Positions 1-8,774 are shown, numbered from the stretch's first letter. The stretch is 64,000 bases of DNA from CATOSK01 sp034423195 (GCA_034423195.1 DAOUIZ010000035.1:62001-126000); one strand, 5' to 3'. Made by a program: numbers and translations. Notes: generated from the sequence alone by a model not told the origin.

Positions 1-290
1 GCCAGCTCCAACCCGGACGGGAAGGTGTCCTGGATGTCCACCCAGATAAGGGGGACTATTTTCTCGTTGGAAAGGGTGACGGTGTACTCGACCTCATCCC
101 CGATGAACGCCTTCGCCTGGGACAAGCTCCTGCCGTGGCTCACTTCCTCAAAGGCGTAGCGGTTCCAGAGCTTGGTCAGCAGCCAGACGACGATTACGAG
201 GGAACCAACGATGATGAGCAGTCCCTGGCTGGCCAGCAGACCGACGACGATCAGAATGGCACTGATCAGCAACCAAAGGTCGTTGAGCAT
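1..290 (-). CDS. DUF58 family membrane protein, N-terminal part (gene runs off the window)
   Basis: The minus-strand frame starts at an ATG at 290 and stays open to the window edge. The first 40 residues form two closely spaced hydrophobic segments (about residues 5-20 and 24-39) followed by a soluble part beginning with an Arg-Tyr-Ala-Phe-Glu stretch and a beta-rich segment, the pattern of DUF58 proteins. It lies 14 bases after the MoxR-family stop on the same strand. MoxR ATPases and DUF58 proteins are usually co-transcribed, with DUF58 thought to be the membrane-linked partner of the chaperone-like ATPase. The family call rests on topology and context because the diagnostic C-terminal part is outside the window. 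Confidence 0.7.
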   Translation of the reverse strand, partial: MLNDLWLLISAILIVVGLLASQGLLIIVGSLVIVVWLLTKLWNRYAFEEVSHGRSLSQAKAFIGDEVEYTVTLSNEKIVPLIWVDIQDTFPSGLEL

Positions 291-304
291 TCGGGACCCC
301 TGGA

Positions 305-1258
305 CTAAACGGGGACTTCAACCTGGTTGAGAATCTCTTCGATTATGGACTCGGCGGTGCGTTCCCGCAGACGGGCCTGGGCCTTCAGTATTACGCGGTG
401 GGCCAGGGTGAACGGAGCCAGTAATTTGATCTCGTCGGGAGTGACGTACTCCCGGCCGCGGATCGCCGAAAGGGCCTGGCTGGAGCGGTACAAGCCGATG
501 GTGGCCCGGGGGCTGGCGCCCAGCTCCAGCTCGGCGTGGTCCCGGGTGGCCTGTACGATCCTGACCAGGTAGGTCCGCAGCACCGGATCGACGTAAATGT
601 GCTGGACCACGTCCTGATAACCGACCACATCCCGGGCATCGGTCACCGGCTGAAGGGAACCCAGGGGGTCGGCGTGGTCAAACCTGACCAGCATCTCCTC
701 CTCTTCAGGTTCTGCCGGATAGCCCAGCCGGAGGCGGAGCAGGAAACGGTCCAGCTGGGCCTCGGGCAGTGGGAATGTCCCTTCGAGCTCGATGGGGTTC
801 TGCGTCGCGATAACCAGGAAGGGCGCGGGCAGGGGAAAAGTCCGCTCGTCGATGGTTACCTGGCGCTCCGCCATGGCTTCCAGCAGGGCAGATTGGGTCC
901 TGGGAGTGGCCCGGTTGATTTCGTCGGCCAGAACGATCTGGGCGATGATGGGACCGGCCCGGAACTCGAACTCGCTGGTCTTCTGATTGTAGTAGTGGAT
1001 GCCGGTGATGTCCGACGGCATGAGGTCGGGGGTGCACTGGATCCGCTTGAAGGCGCAGTCCAATGAACCGGAAAGGGAACGGGCGAGGGTGGTCTTCCCG
1101 ATCCCGGGCACGTCTTCGATGAGGATGTGCCCTCCGCTGAGGACGGCCGTCAGGATGAGCTCGATGACGTCGTCCTTGCCGACCAACACCTTCCCGATGT
1201 TGGCTTTTATCCGGGAGGTGGCTTCAACCAGCTCGTTGACCGAGTCCGAAACCTGCAC
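305..1258 (-). CDS. MoxR-family AAA+ ATPase
   Basis: A 317-residue AAA+ protein, the normal length for MoxR ATPases, which act as chaperones that help mature or insert metal cofactors and membrane complexes. The Walker A motif GIGKTT is at about residues 52-57, the Walker B LADEINRA at 110-117, sensor 1 ATQNP at 151-155, followed by the LPEAQLDRF arginine-finger region. The start is a GTG at 1258: an in-frame TGA two codons upstream rules out a longer protein. No strong ribosome binding site is seen. It is followed after 14 bases by a DUF58-type gene, the usual partner. Confidence 0.92.
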   Translation of the reverse strand: MQVSDSVNELVEATSRIKANIGKVLVGKDDVIELILTAVLSGGHILIEDVPGIGKTTLARSLSGSLDCAFKRIQCTPDLMPSDITGIHYYNQKTSEFEFRAGPIIAQIVLADEINRATPRTQSALLEAMAERQVTIDERTFPLPAPFLVIATQNPIELEGTFPLPEAQLDRFLLRLRLGYPAEPEEEEMLVRFDHADPLGSLQPVTDARDVVGYQDVVQHIYVDPVLRTYLVRIVQATRDHAELELGASPRATIGLYRSSQALSAIRGREYVTPDEIKLLAPFTLAHRVILKAQARLRERTAESIIEEILNQVEVPV

Positions 1259-1268
1259 GTCTCAGGCC

Positions 1269-1286
1269 CCCCCGCCTGCGCGGGGG
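1269..1286. repeat. Small GC palindrome CCCCCGC-CTGC-GCGGGGG
   Basis: A 7-bp perfect stem with a 4-base loop lies between the MoxR start and the nucleotidyltransferase stop. The same stem with loop CTAT occurs at 2583-2600. Both are intergenic. This looks like a small dispersed REP-like hairpin; it lacks the T-run of an intrinsic terminator. Confidence 0.6.
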
Positions 1287-1347
1287 CTAAAGGCAAACCG
1301 GGCGCGGGATAGGCCGGCTGACCGGGATGGGGTTAGGCATGGGGCAT

Positions 1348-2055
1348 TCATTGACGTGAACCCAACACAAACTCTTCCGCTTCCCGCAAGTCCTTGAAGG
1401 AGTCCACGCTGCGCCAGAACTCCCGCGATTTCAGAGCGGATATGCGTCCCGCGGATGCGAGGTCCGGGAAGGTCTCCGTTTCATGGTCGCCCAGATCGGG
1501 CAGGAGGGGAGCGATGCCGCGGTTGAACACGTAGATTCCGGCGTTGATCCAGTAAGGCAGCTCGGCTTTCTCGCGGAATCCCGACACCCGGCCGCCGGAG
1601 TCCGTGTCGACCAATCCGTAGGGACTGACCATTGGGACAACCATTAGAGTGGCCATGTGGGCGGGGTTGGTTTTCCGGTGTTGCCGGAAGTCATCCAGGA
1701 CCTCCGACGGGCCCTGGGCCGTTATGATGTCGCCGTTCAGGACGATGACCGATTCCTCGTCCTCCGGCACCATGGAAAACCCCTGTTTAATCGCCCCGCC
1801 TCGTCCCAAGGGTGAATCTTCCACGCTGTAGTGGGCACGGATGCCGAAGGATTCTCCGGCGCCAAAGTAGTCCTGAATGTCCTGCCACCGATAGCCGGCC
1901 AGGAAAACAACGTCGGTTACCCCAGCCGCCTTCAACCACTCGACCTGGTGCCACAGGATGGGCTTGTCGCCCACCGGCACCATCGGCTTGGGCATGGAAT
2001 CAGTCAGCGGGCGCAGGCGCTCGCCCTTGCCACCTGCCAGAATCAGCGCAAACAC
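1348..2055 (-). CDS. Sugar-phosphate nucleotidyltransferase (NTP_transferase family)
   Basis: 235 residues of the single-domain mannose-1-phosphate guanylyltransferase / glucose-1-phosphate thymidylyltransferase type. The N-terminal signature LAGGKGERLRPLT (residues 6-18) with following PKPMVPVGDKP is the nucleotide-binding loop, and LNGDI (about 107-111) carries the metal-binding Asp. Such enzymes activate sugar-1-phosphates with an NTP to make nucleotide-sugars for polysaccharide or glycolipid synthesis; which sugar and base cannot be read from the sequence. The start is a GTG at 2055 preceded by GGGAGGAG about 8 bases upstream. It has a good promoter at 2106-2134. There is no C-terminal left-handed beta-helix, so no acyltransferase activity is expected. 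Confidence 0.88.
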   Translation of the reverse strand: MFALILAGGKGERLRPLTDSMPKPMVPVGDKPILWHQVEWLKAAGVTDVVFLAGYRWQDIQDYFGAGESFGIRAHYSVEDSPLGRGGAIKQGFSMVPEDEESVIVLNGDIITAQGPSEVLDDFRQHRKTNPAHMATLMVVPMVSPYGLVDTDSGGRVSGFREKAELPYWINAGIYVFNRGIAPLLPDLGDHETETFPDLASAGRISALKSREFWRSVDSFKDLREAEEFVLGSRQ

Positions 2056-2105
2056 TAAACCGACTCCTCCCGGATGCTCAGACGGTCCGGCGAAACCTGA
2101 AGGGT

Positions 2106-2134
2106 ACTATAACCCGGCCCTACTGGAGGGTCAA
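2106..2134 (-). promoter_or_regulatory. Sigma70-type promoter of the nucleotidyltransferase gene
   Basis: On the minus strand TTGACC (2129-2134) is followed after 17 bases by TATAGT (2106-2111), about 50 bases before the GTG start at 2055. Confidence 0.7.
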
Positions 2135-2280
2135 CGGCGGGTTGCCGGGCGGCAGGGATGCCGGGCCAGGGCAGAAAGCCGGATTTTTTCAATTGTGAGA
2201 CATTTTGCAGGTTTCGTGCTTGAAAACCCCTGAAACCGCGCGGATTTCGCGCCAATTGCGGGCCTTTTCGCGTCGTGGCT

Positions 2281-2341
2281 GGGACTCACCGGGACAGCGA
2301 TTGGGACACGGTGGGACAAAGTGAGACATTTTGGGACATTT
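2281..2341. repeat. Phased 10-bp GGGACA repeat array (array A)
   Basis: GAC trinucleotides begin at 2283, 2293, 2305, 2315, 2325 and 2335, that is every 10 bases with one 12-base step, within units such as GGGACAAAGT, GAGACATTTT and GGGACATTTC. The unit matches those in the arrays at 8775-8893 and 38799-38830. Unit spacing of one helical turn suggests sites on one DNA face for an oligomeric protein or transposase; function unknown. Confidence 0.75.
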
Positions 2342-2582
2342 CCAAACGCTCACCGGGACCTTCACGATATGCCCGGGCTTTCCCGACAGGCATCCGGCCC
2401 AACAAGAAGTCAGGAACCCGCGGTGCGGGGCCAGAGCACAGGAAAGGCCAGGCAGGCGGGAATGGGCGCTAAACTGTTCCACACCCATTAACGCTATCGA
2501 GTCCCAGAGCAGGTGTCAACGGGCAAGTGTCACTGGGTCAGCGTTTGGTGCATCTCAACGGCAACGGGGATCCGTATTCCCG

Positions 2583-2600
2583 CCCCCGCCTATGCGGGGG
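2583..2600. repeat. Small GC palindrome CCCCCGC-CTAT-GCGGGGG
   Basis: Second copy of the 7-bp hairpin seen at 1269-1286, differing only in the loop. It is intergenic and lacks a T-run. Confidence 0.6.
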
Positions 2601-2775
2601 CAGGCTCTGCGCGGGAAAGACGAGGAAGAAAAATGCACGCACGGAACGATAACACCTAAAAAAATCGCGACGCTGCCCCATCGGGCCGGCGGTTAGTCAG
2701 TGGGAATCGCCCATGTTATCCTATGACAGCCGCTGAGGCTGGACCCAACCCGAACCTGTATGACGGGGTGTTGGT

Positions 2776-3324
2776 ATGGCGAGAGTCCCTTATGTTGCTC
2801 GAGAAGAACTGGATTCCGAAGGCCAGGCGATTTACGACCAGATACGGCAGGACCGCAATGCTGCCGAGGTTGGATTGCAGTTCAGGGCACTGCTGCACAG
2901 CCCGAAAGCCGCCGGTCATTTGACATCGATGGGCGCCCAACTCCGATTCCAGAGCTCCATGCCGGATTCATTGAAGGAACTGGCCATCATCCTGACGGCA
3001 CGGGAATGGAACAGCGGAATCGAATGGACCGGCCACGCCGTAGCCGCGGCCCGCGAAGGCATCAGCGACGATGCAATCGAGAGCATCCGCACCTGGAAGG
3101 CTCCGGAGGGCCTCAACGCTGACGAGGCGACGGTTGCCCGGTTCGTGCATGAATCCCTGCGCGGCAAGGATGTCTCGGACGAGACCTTCGCGGCGGCGCA
3201 GGAACTGTTGGGCGTTGACGGCGTGGTGGACCTCACCCTGACGGTATCCTATTACAGCGCCCTCGCCATCGCCCAGAATGCGCTGAAGCCCGAGATGGGC
3301 GCGGGCCGCGTTTCCACCCTGTAA
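2776..3324 (+). CDS. AhpD-like / carboxymuconolactone decarboxylase family protein
   Basis: 182 residues, all-helical, with the CMD/AhpD core around residues 65-95 (ELAIILTAREWNSGIEWTGH). AhpD-type peroxidase partners carry a redox CxxC at this place; here the positions read Glu-Trp-Thr-Gly-His, so disulfide chemistry is unlikely and a decarboxylase-like or unknown role is more probable. The ATG at 2776 is preceded only by a weak GGGGTG. The stop codon overlaps the ATG of the TPR gene by one base (TAATG), showing translational coupling. The substrate cannot be told from sequence. Confidence 0.8.
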   Translation: MARVPYVAREELDSEGQAIYDQIRQDRNAAEVGLQFRALLHSPKAAGHLTSMGAQLRFQSSMPDSLKELAIILTAREWNSGIEWTGHAVAAAREGISDDAIESIRTWKAPEGLNADEATVARFVHESLRGKDVSDETFAAAQELLGVDGVVDLTLTVSYYSALAIAQNALKPEMGAGRVSTL

Positions 3325-4508
3325 TGCCAGGCCAGGAAACCGGACAAGGCGCAGCGGCACGGCTGGCTTATCTTCTTGCCGATTGCGGGATTGGCGACAC
3401 TTACATAAGCCCGCCGCCGCGAGGCGGGAGCCTTACCGGGGTCAGCAAAGAGAGGGTCCTAGACCTGCTGGCGGAGCTGGGTCCTGGCCCCCTGAATGAG
3501 GCCAGGCTCGTCTTCGGAAACGCCTGCTTTGCCGTGGGGCGCTACGCGGAGGCGGCGGAGGCGTTCCGCGCGCTCGTTGACCGCAGCCCCGGGAATCCCG
3601 TGTTCAACTTCAATCTTGGATTGTGCCGGATCCGGCTGCGAGAGCCGGAAGAGGCCCTGCGCTGCTTCGACCGGGCGCTGGGTGCAGTGGAAAATGGCGA
3701 TCCGGCCCGCGCCCAAATCCATTACCAACGAGGCAATGCCCTGGATGACCTGGAAAAGGGGGAACAGGCGGTCGCGGAGTATTCGGCGGCGATTGAACTG
3801 GACCCCGGGTACCTGCGGGCGCATTACAACCGGGGGATCGTTCTGGGCAAGCTGGGGCGTCATTCCGAAGCCGTGGAACAGTTTGACCTGGTCGTTGAAC
3901 TGAGGCCGGACCTGTCCAACGCTTTCCTGAACCGGGGGGCGTCCCTGGACGAGATGGCGGAACATGAAGCCGCAGTCAACGACTACACGGAAGCCATCCT
4001 GCTAGACCCGGACAACGTCAACGCCTGGTTCAACCGGGCCCGGACCCGGTATTACCTGGGCCAGGTCGAGGACGCGGCCGACGACTACTCCCACGTCATC
4101 GCACTGCGGCCGGATGATGCTGAAGCCTGGAACAACCGGGGCCTGGCCTACGACGCCATGGGCGACTACCAGCGGGCGTTGCGCGACTACAACGAGGCAA
4201 CGGCCATCCGGCCGGATTTCGTCGAGGTTTACAGCAACCGGGGCGCGGCGCTGGAGGCGCTGGGGGACGATGAAGGCGCGATGCGGGAATACGCGGCGGC
4301 CATGGACGCGAGGAACGGGTTCGCGGTGGCGTACTTCAACGCGGCCAGGCTGTGTGCCAAGCTGGGGCGGCTGGACGAGTCCCTGGAATACCTGGGGAGG
4401 GCCGAATCCCTGGAGCCGGGCTGGCGGGCCGAGGCGGAGCGGGACGAACACCTGGGCTGGCTGCTCAACCTGGACGGGCTTCGCCGCAAGAGGGAAACGC
4501 GGGGTTAG
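3324..4508 (+). CDS. TPR repeat protein
   Basis: 394 residues containing about nine consecutive 34-residue tetratricopeptide repeats from about residue 59 to 370, each with the N-R-G / Y-x-x-A / P pattern (for example AYDAMGDYQRALRDYNEA and ARTRYYLGQVEDAADDYSH). TPR arrays are protein-protein interaction scaffolds. There is no signal peptide or membrane segment, so it is probably cytosolic. The ATG overlaps the stop of the preceding CMD-like gene. The first 45 residues are low-quality and include a small GC hairpin (CCCGCC/GGCGGG near 3410), so the true start could be an internal GTG just before SKERVLDLL. Partner unknown. Confidence 0.85.
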   Translation: MPGQETGQGAAARLAYLLADCGIGDTYISPPPRGGSLTGVSKERVLDLLAELGPGPLNEARLVFGNACFAVGRYAEAAEAFRALVDRSPGNPVFNFNLGLCRIRLREPEEALRCFDRALGAVENGDPARAQIHYQRGNALDDLEKGEQAVAEYSAAIELDPGYLRAHYNRGIVLGKLGRHSEAVEQFDLVVELRPDLSNAFLNRGASLDEMAEHEAAVNDYTEAILLDPDNVNAWFNRARTRYYLGQVEDAADDYSHVIALRPDDAEAWNNRGLAYDAMGDYQRALRDYNEATAIRPDFVEVYSNRGAALEALGDDEGAMREYAAAMDARNGFAVAYFNAARLCAKLGRLDESLEYLGRAESLEPGWRAEAERDEHLGWLLNLDGLRRKRETRG

Positions 4509-4522
4509 CCGGGCCAGGGGGC

Positions 4523-5215
4523 CTAGGGACGTTCCGGGACGGTGGAATCCAGGTCGCCGTCGTCAGTGATGTCCATTTCCAGGTCGGCGAGATCATCCAA
4601 AGGCCCGATTCCCGAGGCGGCCAGCCTCCGGCGCCGGACGATGATGTTGTGGGCGAGAACGAGGATGGCGACGCCGGTCAATCCCACCGCCAGCTGTTGG
4701 TCCCGGTGGAGCAGGACCAGGCTGAGGAGCAACACCAGCGCGAAGCACATGGCGATCCCTATGCCGGAACGGTAGGGGGACTTCCACGCCAGGACCACGC
4801 TGACCACACCCACGAGGATCCCGGGCAAAGCCAGGACCGGGACCAGGGTCACGGTGACTCCCAGCAGCGTGGCCATCCCGTCCCCGCCGCGGAATCCCGT
4901 GAATACTGATTTCCAGTGCCCAAGGACGGCAGCCCCTCCGGTGACTACCAGGACGGGAGGCTCGGAGTCCATGAGGTGGGCGATGGACACCGCGAGGGCG
5001 CCCTTGGCAACATCCCCGGCGAAGACCAGAATGCCTATCCGCCGGCTGATGTTCCAGTAGACGTTGGCGGTGCCGGCCTGGGTGCTGCCGGTCTTGAAGA
5101 TGTCCACTCCCTTCAACCGGGCGGCCAGGTGGGCAAAGGGCACGGACCCCAGGAGATAACCCAGCAGCAACGGCAAGGCGAGCTTTGCGAGGCTCAGGAA
5201 CTCTTCAACACCCAT
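4523..5215 (-). CDS. plsY: PlsY-type glycerol-3-phosphate acyltransferase
   Basis: 230 residues with several membrane helices. PlsY transfers acyl groups from acyl-phosphate to glycerol-3-phosphate in the inner membrane, the first step of phospholipid synthesis. The three family loops are present: GSVPFA (23-28), GSTQAGTANV (43-52) and the GH...FRGGDGMAT loop (99-116). Two departures stand out: the second loop usually reads GSGNxGATNxxR, and the third usually GGKGVAT, so the conserved Lys is Asp here. About 30 acidic residues are added at the C terminus. It converges with the TPR gene. Either a divergent PlsY or a paralogue with altered activity. Confidence 0.82.
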   Translation of the reverse strand: MGVEEFLSLAKLALPLLLGYLLGSVPFAHLAARLKGVDIFKTGSTQAGTANVYWNISRRIGILVFAGDVAKGALAVSIAHLMDSEPPVLVVTGGAAVLGHWKSVFTGFRGGDGMATLLGVTVTLVPVLALPGILVGVVSVVLAWKSPYRSGIGIAMCFALVLLLSLVLLHRDQQLAVGLTGVAILVLAHNIIVRRRRLAASGIGPLDDLADLEMDITDDGDLDSTVPERP

Positions 5216-5450
5216 GAATCACCAAACGGGGGGCTGCCAGGATTTGCGTCCAGCGCCGGCCCCTATGATACCAACCTGAGCGATGATTATGTAGACGCCG
5301 TGCGCTCATCATCCGGGATGATTGGAAGCGCAAGCGGGAAAGCTTATGACGGGGAACATGAGGGGTGGCGGCTGAGGCACAGTGCAATCGTCCTGGTGGG
5401 ATGGGCTGGTTTGGTAGACTTGGTGGCACGTTTCTGGAGGGAAGCCTGCT

Positions 5451-6653
5451 ATGACGATGCCCAATGGACCCCTGGACGGGGTGGTGGTGCTGGACCTGAC
5501 GCAGATTATGGCCGGTCCGGTGTGCACGATGATGCTGGCGGACATGGGGGCCAACGTGGTGAAGATCGAGCGGCCCAACGGGGGCGACGACACGCGCCGG
5601 ATGGGGCCGCCGTTCGTGAAGGGACGGGCGGCCGGGTTCATGGCCCTGAACCGCAACAAGAGGAGCCTGGCCCTGAACCTGCAAGGCGAGGAGGGGCGGG
5701 GTGCCTTCCACCGGCTCCTGGAAGGGGCGGACGTGGTGGTGGAGAATTTCCGGCCGGGGGTGATGGAGCGGCTGGGGCTGGGTTACGAGTCCCTGAGGGA
5801 GCGGAAGCCAAGCCTGGTCTATTGCACGATTTCGGGGTTCGGCAGCAGCGGGCCCTACCGGGACCGGGGCGGGTTTGACCTGGTGGCCCAGGGGATGAGC
5901 GGGCTGATGAGCATAACCGGCTTTCCCGACAGTCCGCCGGCCAAGGTCGGCGTGCCGATAACGGATATTTCGGCGGGGTTCCTGGCGGCCAACGGAATCC
6001 TGGCGGCGTACATCCACGCGCTGAAAACCGGACAGGGGCAGATGGTGGATACGTCCCTGCTGGAGGCAGGCATCGCGTACACAATCTGGGAATCGTCCGG
6101 GTACTTCGCGGACGGCGAGGTGCCGGGGCCGCTGGGGTCGGCGCACCGGGTTTCAGCGCCCTACCAGGCCCTCCGAACCAGGGATGGGCACATCAACCTG
6201 GGCGCGGCCACCCAGGCGACCTGGGAGCAGTTCTGCCGGGCGGTGGGGCTGGACGGGTTGATTGACGATCCCCGGTTCAAGGAGCCGGGGGGCCGGAAGG
6301 CGCGGGAAGGGGAGCTGGCGCAGCTGCTGGAGGAGACCCTTAGCCGGCAGGATACGGACTACTGGCTGGAGACCCTCGCCAGGGCCGGAGTGGTGGCCGG
6401 CCCGATATACAACATGAAACAGGTCTACGACGATCCCCACGTGCAGGCGCGGCAGATGGTGGTGGACCTGGAGGACGATGCGCTGGGGACGCTGAGGCAT
6501 ATCGGGGTGCCGGTGAAGCTTTCGGAGACGCCCGGGGCGGTGCGCCGCCGGGCGCCGGGTTTGGGAGAGCACAGCCGGGAAGTGCTGCGGGAGTTCGGGT
6601 TCGATGAAGAGCGGATCGACGGGTTGGTGGAGGCGGGAGTGGTGACGGAGTAA
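5451..6653 (+). CDS. CaiB/BaiF family III CoA-transferase
   Basis: 400 residues, typical for the family. Family III enzymes move CoA between a CoA-thioester and a carboxylic acid through an aspartyl-CoA intermediate. The catalytic Asp is D172 in the VPITDISAG motif; the N-terminal LDLTQIMAGP, the VVKIERP strand and the NRNKRSLALNL segment (67-77) are standard. The ATG at 5451 follows GGAGGGAAG by about 5 bases. The gene ends next to the convergent phosphatase stop. Substrate is not predictable; formyl-CoA, carnitine and other acids are used by relatives. Confidence 0.93.
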   Translation: MTMPNGPLDGVVVLDLTQIMAGPVCTMMLADMGANVVKIERPNGGDDTRRMGPPFVKGRAAGFMALNRNKRSLALNLQGEEGRGAFHRLLEGADVVVENFRPGVMERLGLGYESLRERKPSLVYCTISGFGSSGPYRDRGGFDLVAQGMSGLMSITGFPDSPPAKVGVPITDISAGFLAANGILAAYIHALKTGQGQMVDTSLLEAGIAYTIWESSGYFADGEVPGPLGSAHRVSAPYQALRTRDGHINLGAATQATWEQFCRAVGLDGLIDDPRFKEPGGRKAREGELAQLLEETLSRQDTDYWLETLARAGVVAGPIYNMKQVYDDPHVQARQMVVDLEDDALGTLRHIGVPVKLSETPGAVRRRAPGLGEHSREVLREFGFDEERIDGLVEAGVVTE

Positions 6654-7484
6654 TCAGGCGTCCAGCCTCCAGGGTGTACCGTCGGTGGCTTCCAGGAATT
6701 TCTCCACGAGGCGGGGGCTGGAGGCGATGATGCTGGGAGTGAAGAGGTCGGAGGGAGCGCCGGTCTTGTCGACGACGGAGCCGCCGGCTTCCCGGACGAG
6801 GAGCAGGCCGGAGCACAGGTCCCAGGGGGACAGGTGGTGGTGAAAGTAAACGTCGAGACGCCCGGCGGCCGCGTAGGCCAACCCCAGGGCGGAGGAGCCC
6901 ATCAGGCGCATTCCCTGGATGTTGGGCCACAGGCCGCGAACCATGTCCAGGGCCAACCCCGCTTTTTCATCGACGTAGCCAAGATCGAAGCCCAGGACGG
7001 CTTCGGGGATTTCCTGCCGGTCGGAGACGGTCAGAGCTTCGCCGTTGAGAAAGGCTCCCTTGCCCTGTTCGGCGGTGAACATCTCGTCCTTGATAGGGTC
7101 GTAGGTGACGCCGACCACGGTTTCCGGCCCGCGGGCGAGGGCAACCACCACGCAGTAGTGAGGGATTCCCTCGGCGAAGTTGCGGGTACCGTCGATGGGG
7201 TCGACCACCCAGGTGTAGTCGGAATCGTTGATGACAGGCTCAGATTCCTCGGAGAGGATGCTGAACCCGGGGAACTCGCTGGTCAGCGTTCCGAGAATCA
7301 ACTTTTCGGACTGTAAGTCAACGTCGGTGACAATGTCGGCGCGGCCCTTGAAGCTGACGGACAGGTCGGTGAGGAAGCGGGAACTGACCAATTGGCCAGC
7401 TTCCCGGGCCACGGCGGTGCAAACGTCGAGGACGGTGCGTCCCGAGACGGACAGGGGTAGGGTTTCGCTGGAGGGTTCGGTCAT
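6654..7484 (-). CDS. Inositol monophosphatase family protein
   Basis: 276 residues with the metal-binding motifs of the IMPase/FBPase superfamily: SEE at 78-80, DPIDGTRNF at 95-103 (metal ligands D95 and D98), and SPWDLCSGLLLVREAGG near the C terminus supplying the third Asp. It should hydrolyse a phosphate monoester such as inositol-1-phosphate in the cytosol with Mg2+. It stops directly against the CoA-transferase stop on the opposite strand, and is 53 bases downstream of trpS in the same direction. Confidence 0.92.
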   Translation of the reverse strand: MTEPSSETLPLSVSGRTVLDVCTAVAREAGQLVSSRFLTDLSVSFKGRADIVTDVDLQSEKLILGTLTSEFPGFSILSEESEPVINDSDYTWVVDPIDGTRNFAEGIPHYCVVVALARGPETVVGVTYDPIKDEMFTAEQGKGAFLNGEALTVSDRQEIPEAVLGFDLGYVDEKAGLALDMVRGLWPNIQGMRLMGSSALGLAYAAAGRLDVYFHHHLSPWDLCSGLLLVREAGGSVVDKTGAPSDLFTPSIIASSPRLVEKFLEATDGTPWRLDA

Positions 7485-7537
7485 TGGCGGCGCCTTTGGG
7501 GACAGGTTCAGGGATGGGTGGTCCAGTATGTTCAGGG

Positions 7538-8593
7538 CTAGGCGTCGACGTAGGAGCCGAGGCCCATCTTTTCGAAGACTTCATCGAGAGTCTGCCGGGC
7601 GATGGCGCGGGCCCGTTTCCCGCCTTCGTTCAGGACGTCCTTGACGTAATCGGGACGCTGCTCGAACTCGCGGCGGCGCTCCCGCAGGGATTCGAGGAAG
7701 GCGTTGACGCTGGCGGCCAGATGTCGTTTGCAGTCGACGCAGCCGCGGGCCGCCGAGGTACATTCCTCGTAAACGGTATTGGTGTCGGACGGGTCGGAAA
7801 AGGTGCCATGCAGGGAGTAGACGTTGCACACCTCGGGCCGGCCGGGGATGTTGCGGGTGGTGCGCTGGGGGTCGGTGAAGGCGGTGAGGACGCGCTGGGA
7901 GGTCTCCTCGGGGGTTGAGGCCAGGTCGATGTGGTTGTCGAGGGACTTGCTCATCTTGGACTGTCCGTCGAGGCCGACGATGAGGGGCACCTCGGTCAGC
8001 TTGGCTTGGGGCTCGGGGAAGGTGTCGCCGAAGCGGTGGTTGAAGCGGCGGACGATCTCCCGGGCCAGCTCCAGGTGAGGAAGCTGGTCCTGGCCGACGG
8101 GCACGGTGTCGGCCTTGTACAGGATGATGTCGGCGGTCTGGAGCACGGGGTAGCCGACCAGGCCGTAGTTCACGGTCTCCTCGGTCTCGTCCATCTGGCG
8201 GACCTTGTCCTTGAAGGTGGGGACGCGGAGCAGCCAGCCGAGGGGCGTGACCATGCTGAGGAGGGTATGGAGGGACAGCACCTCGGGGACCTGGGACTGG
8301 ACGAAGATGGTGCAGCGTTCCGGGTCGACGCCGGCAGCCAGCCAGTCCATGACCATCTCGGAGATGTTGGGCTGGATGTCGGCGACGTCCTGGGGGGTTT
8401 CGACGGTGGTGAGGGCGTGAACGTCGACGACGGTGTAGATGCAGCGGTAGTCTTCCTGCAAATCAACCCAGTTCTGGAGGGCGCCGAAGTAGTTTCCCAG
8501 GTGGAGGCGTCCGGTGGGGCGCATCCCGGAGAGGATTACACCCTTTTGTCCCGTGGACTGGCCGGCGGCAGGGGAAGCGGCAGGCGAAACCAT
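7538..8593 (-). CDS. trpS: Tryptophanyl-tRNA synthetase
   Basis: 351 residues, class I synthetase that charges tRNA-Trp. The HIGH-equivalent is RLHLGNY (29-35) and the KMSKS loop is at 213-217; TADIILYKADTVPVGQDQ (153-170) is the family core that binds tryptophanyl-adenylate. The first 17 residues are an extra Ala/Ser/Gly-rich leader, so translation may start further in. A promoter lies at 8673-8702. Confidence 0.96.
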   Translation of the reverse strand: MVSPAASPAAGQSTGQKGVILSGMRPTGRLHLGNYFGALQNWVDLQEDYRCIYTVVDVHALTTVETPQDVADIQPNISEMVMDWLAAGVDPERCTIFVQSQVPEVLSLHTLLSMVTPLGWLLRVPTFKDKVRQMDETEETVNYGLVGYPVLQTADIILYKADTVPVGQDQLPHLELAREIVRRFNHRFGDTFPEPQAKLTEVPLIVGLDGQSKMSKSLDNHIDLASTPEETSQRVLTAFTDPQRTTRNIPGRPEVCNVYSLHGTFSDPSDTNTVYEECTSAARGCVDCKRHLAASVNAFLESLRERRREFEQRPDYVKDVLNEGGKRARAIARQTLDEVFEKMGLGSYVDA

Positions 8594-8672
8594 GTTGCGT
8601 TCCTGAGATCGAGGATGGGGAAGAGAGTTGACGGCGTGGAGAGGGCTTTCCTTGGTGGGCTTTACCAGCGGC

Positions 8673-8702
8673 AGTCTAGCACGGTGGCCGGAATGGCTTC
8701 AA
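8673..8702 (-). promoter_or_regulatory. Probable trpS promoter
   Basis: Minus strand TTGAAG (8697-8702), 18-base spacer, then TAGACT (8673-8678) preceded by TGC, an extended -10. It is about 80 bases upstream of the trpS start. Confidence 0.55.
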
Positions 8703-8774
8703 GGCGGGGGAAGGGTCAAGGCTCCGTAGAAGCGACCGGTGTGGCAACGGGAAAGTCGGGGGAAGCTGAAAAGT

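Larger units (their letters stand above)
2135..2775. other. Long intergenic region with phased repeats
   Basis: About 640 bases with no convincing gene; the short frames here lack ribosome binding sites and family resemblance. It holds the phased array at 2281-2341, a 13-base direct repeat GTGAGACATTTTG (2195-2207 and 2321-2333), an 11-base direct repeat CTCACCGGGAC (2285-2295 and 2349-2359), a CCCCCGC hairpin (2583-2600), and a GGGCAAGTGTCACT motif (2521-2534) whose core recurs near the other arrays. Confidence 0.7.
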
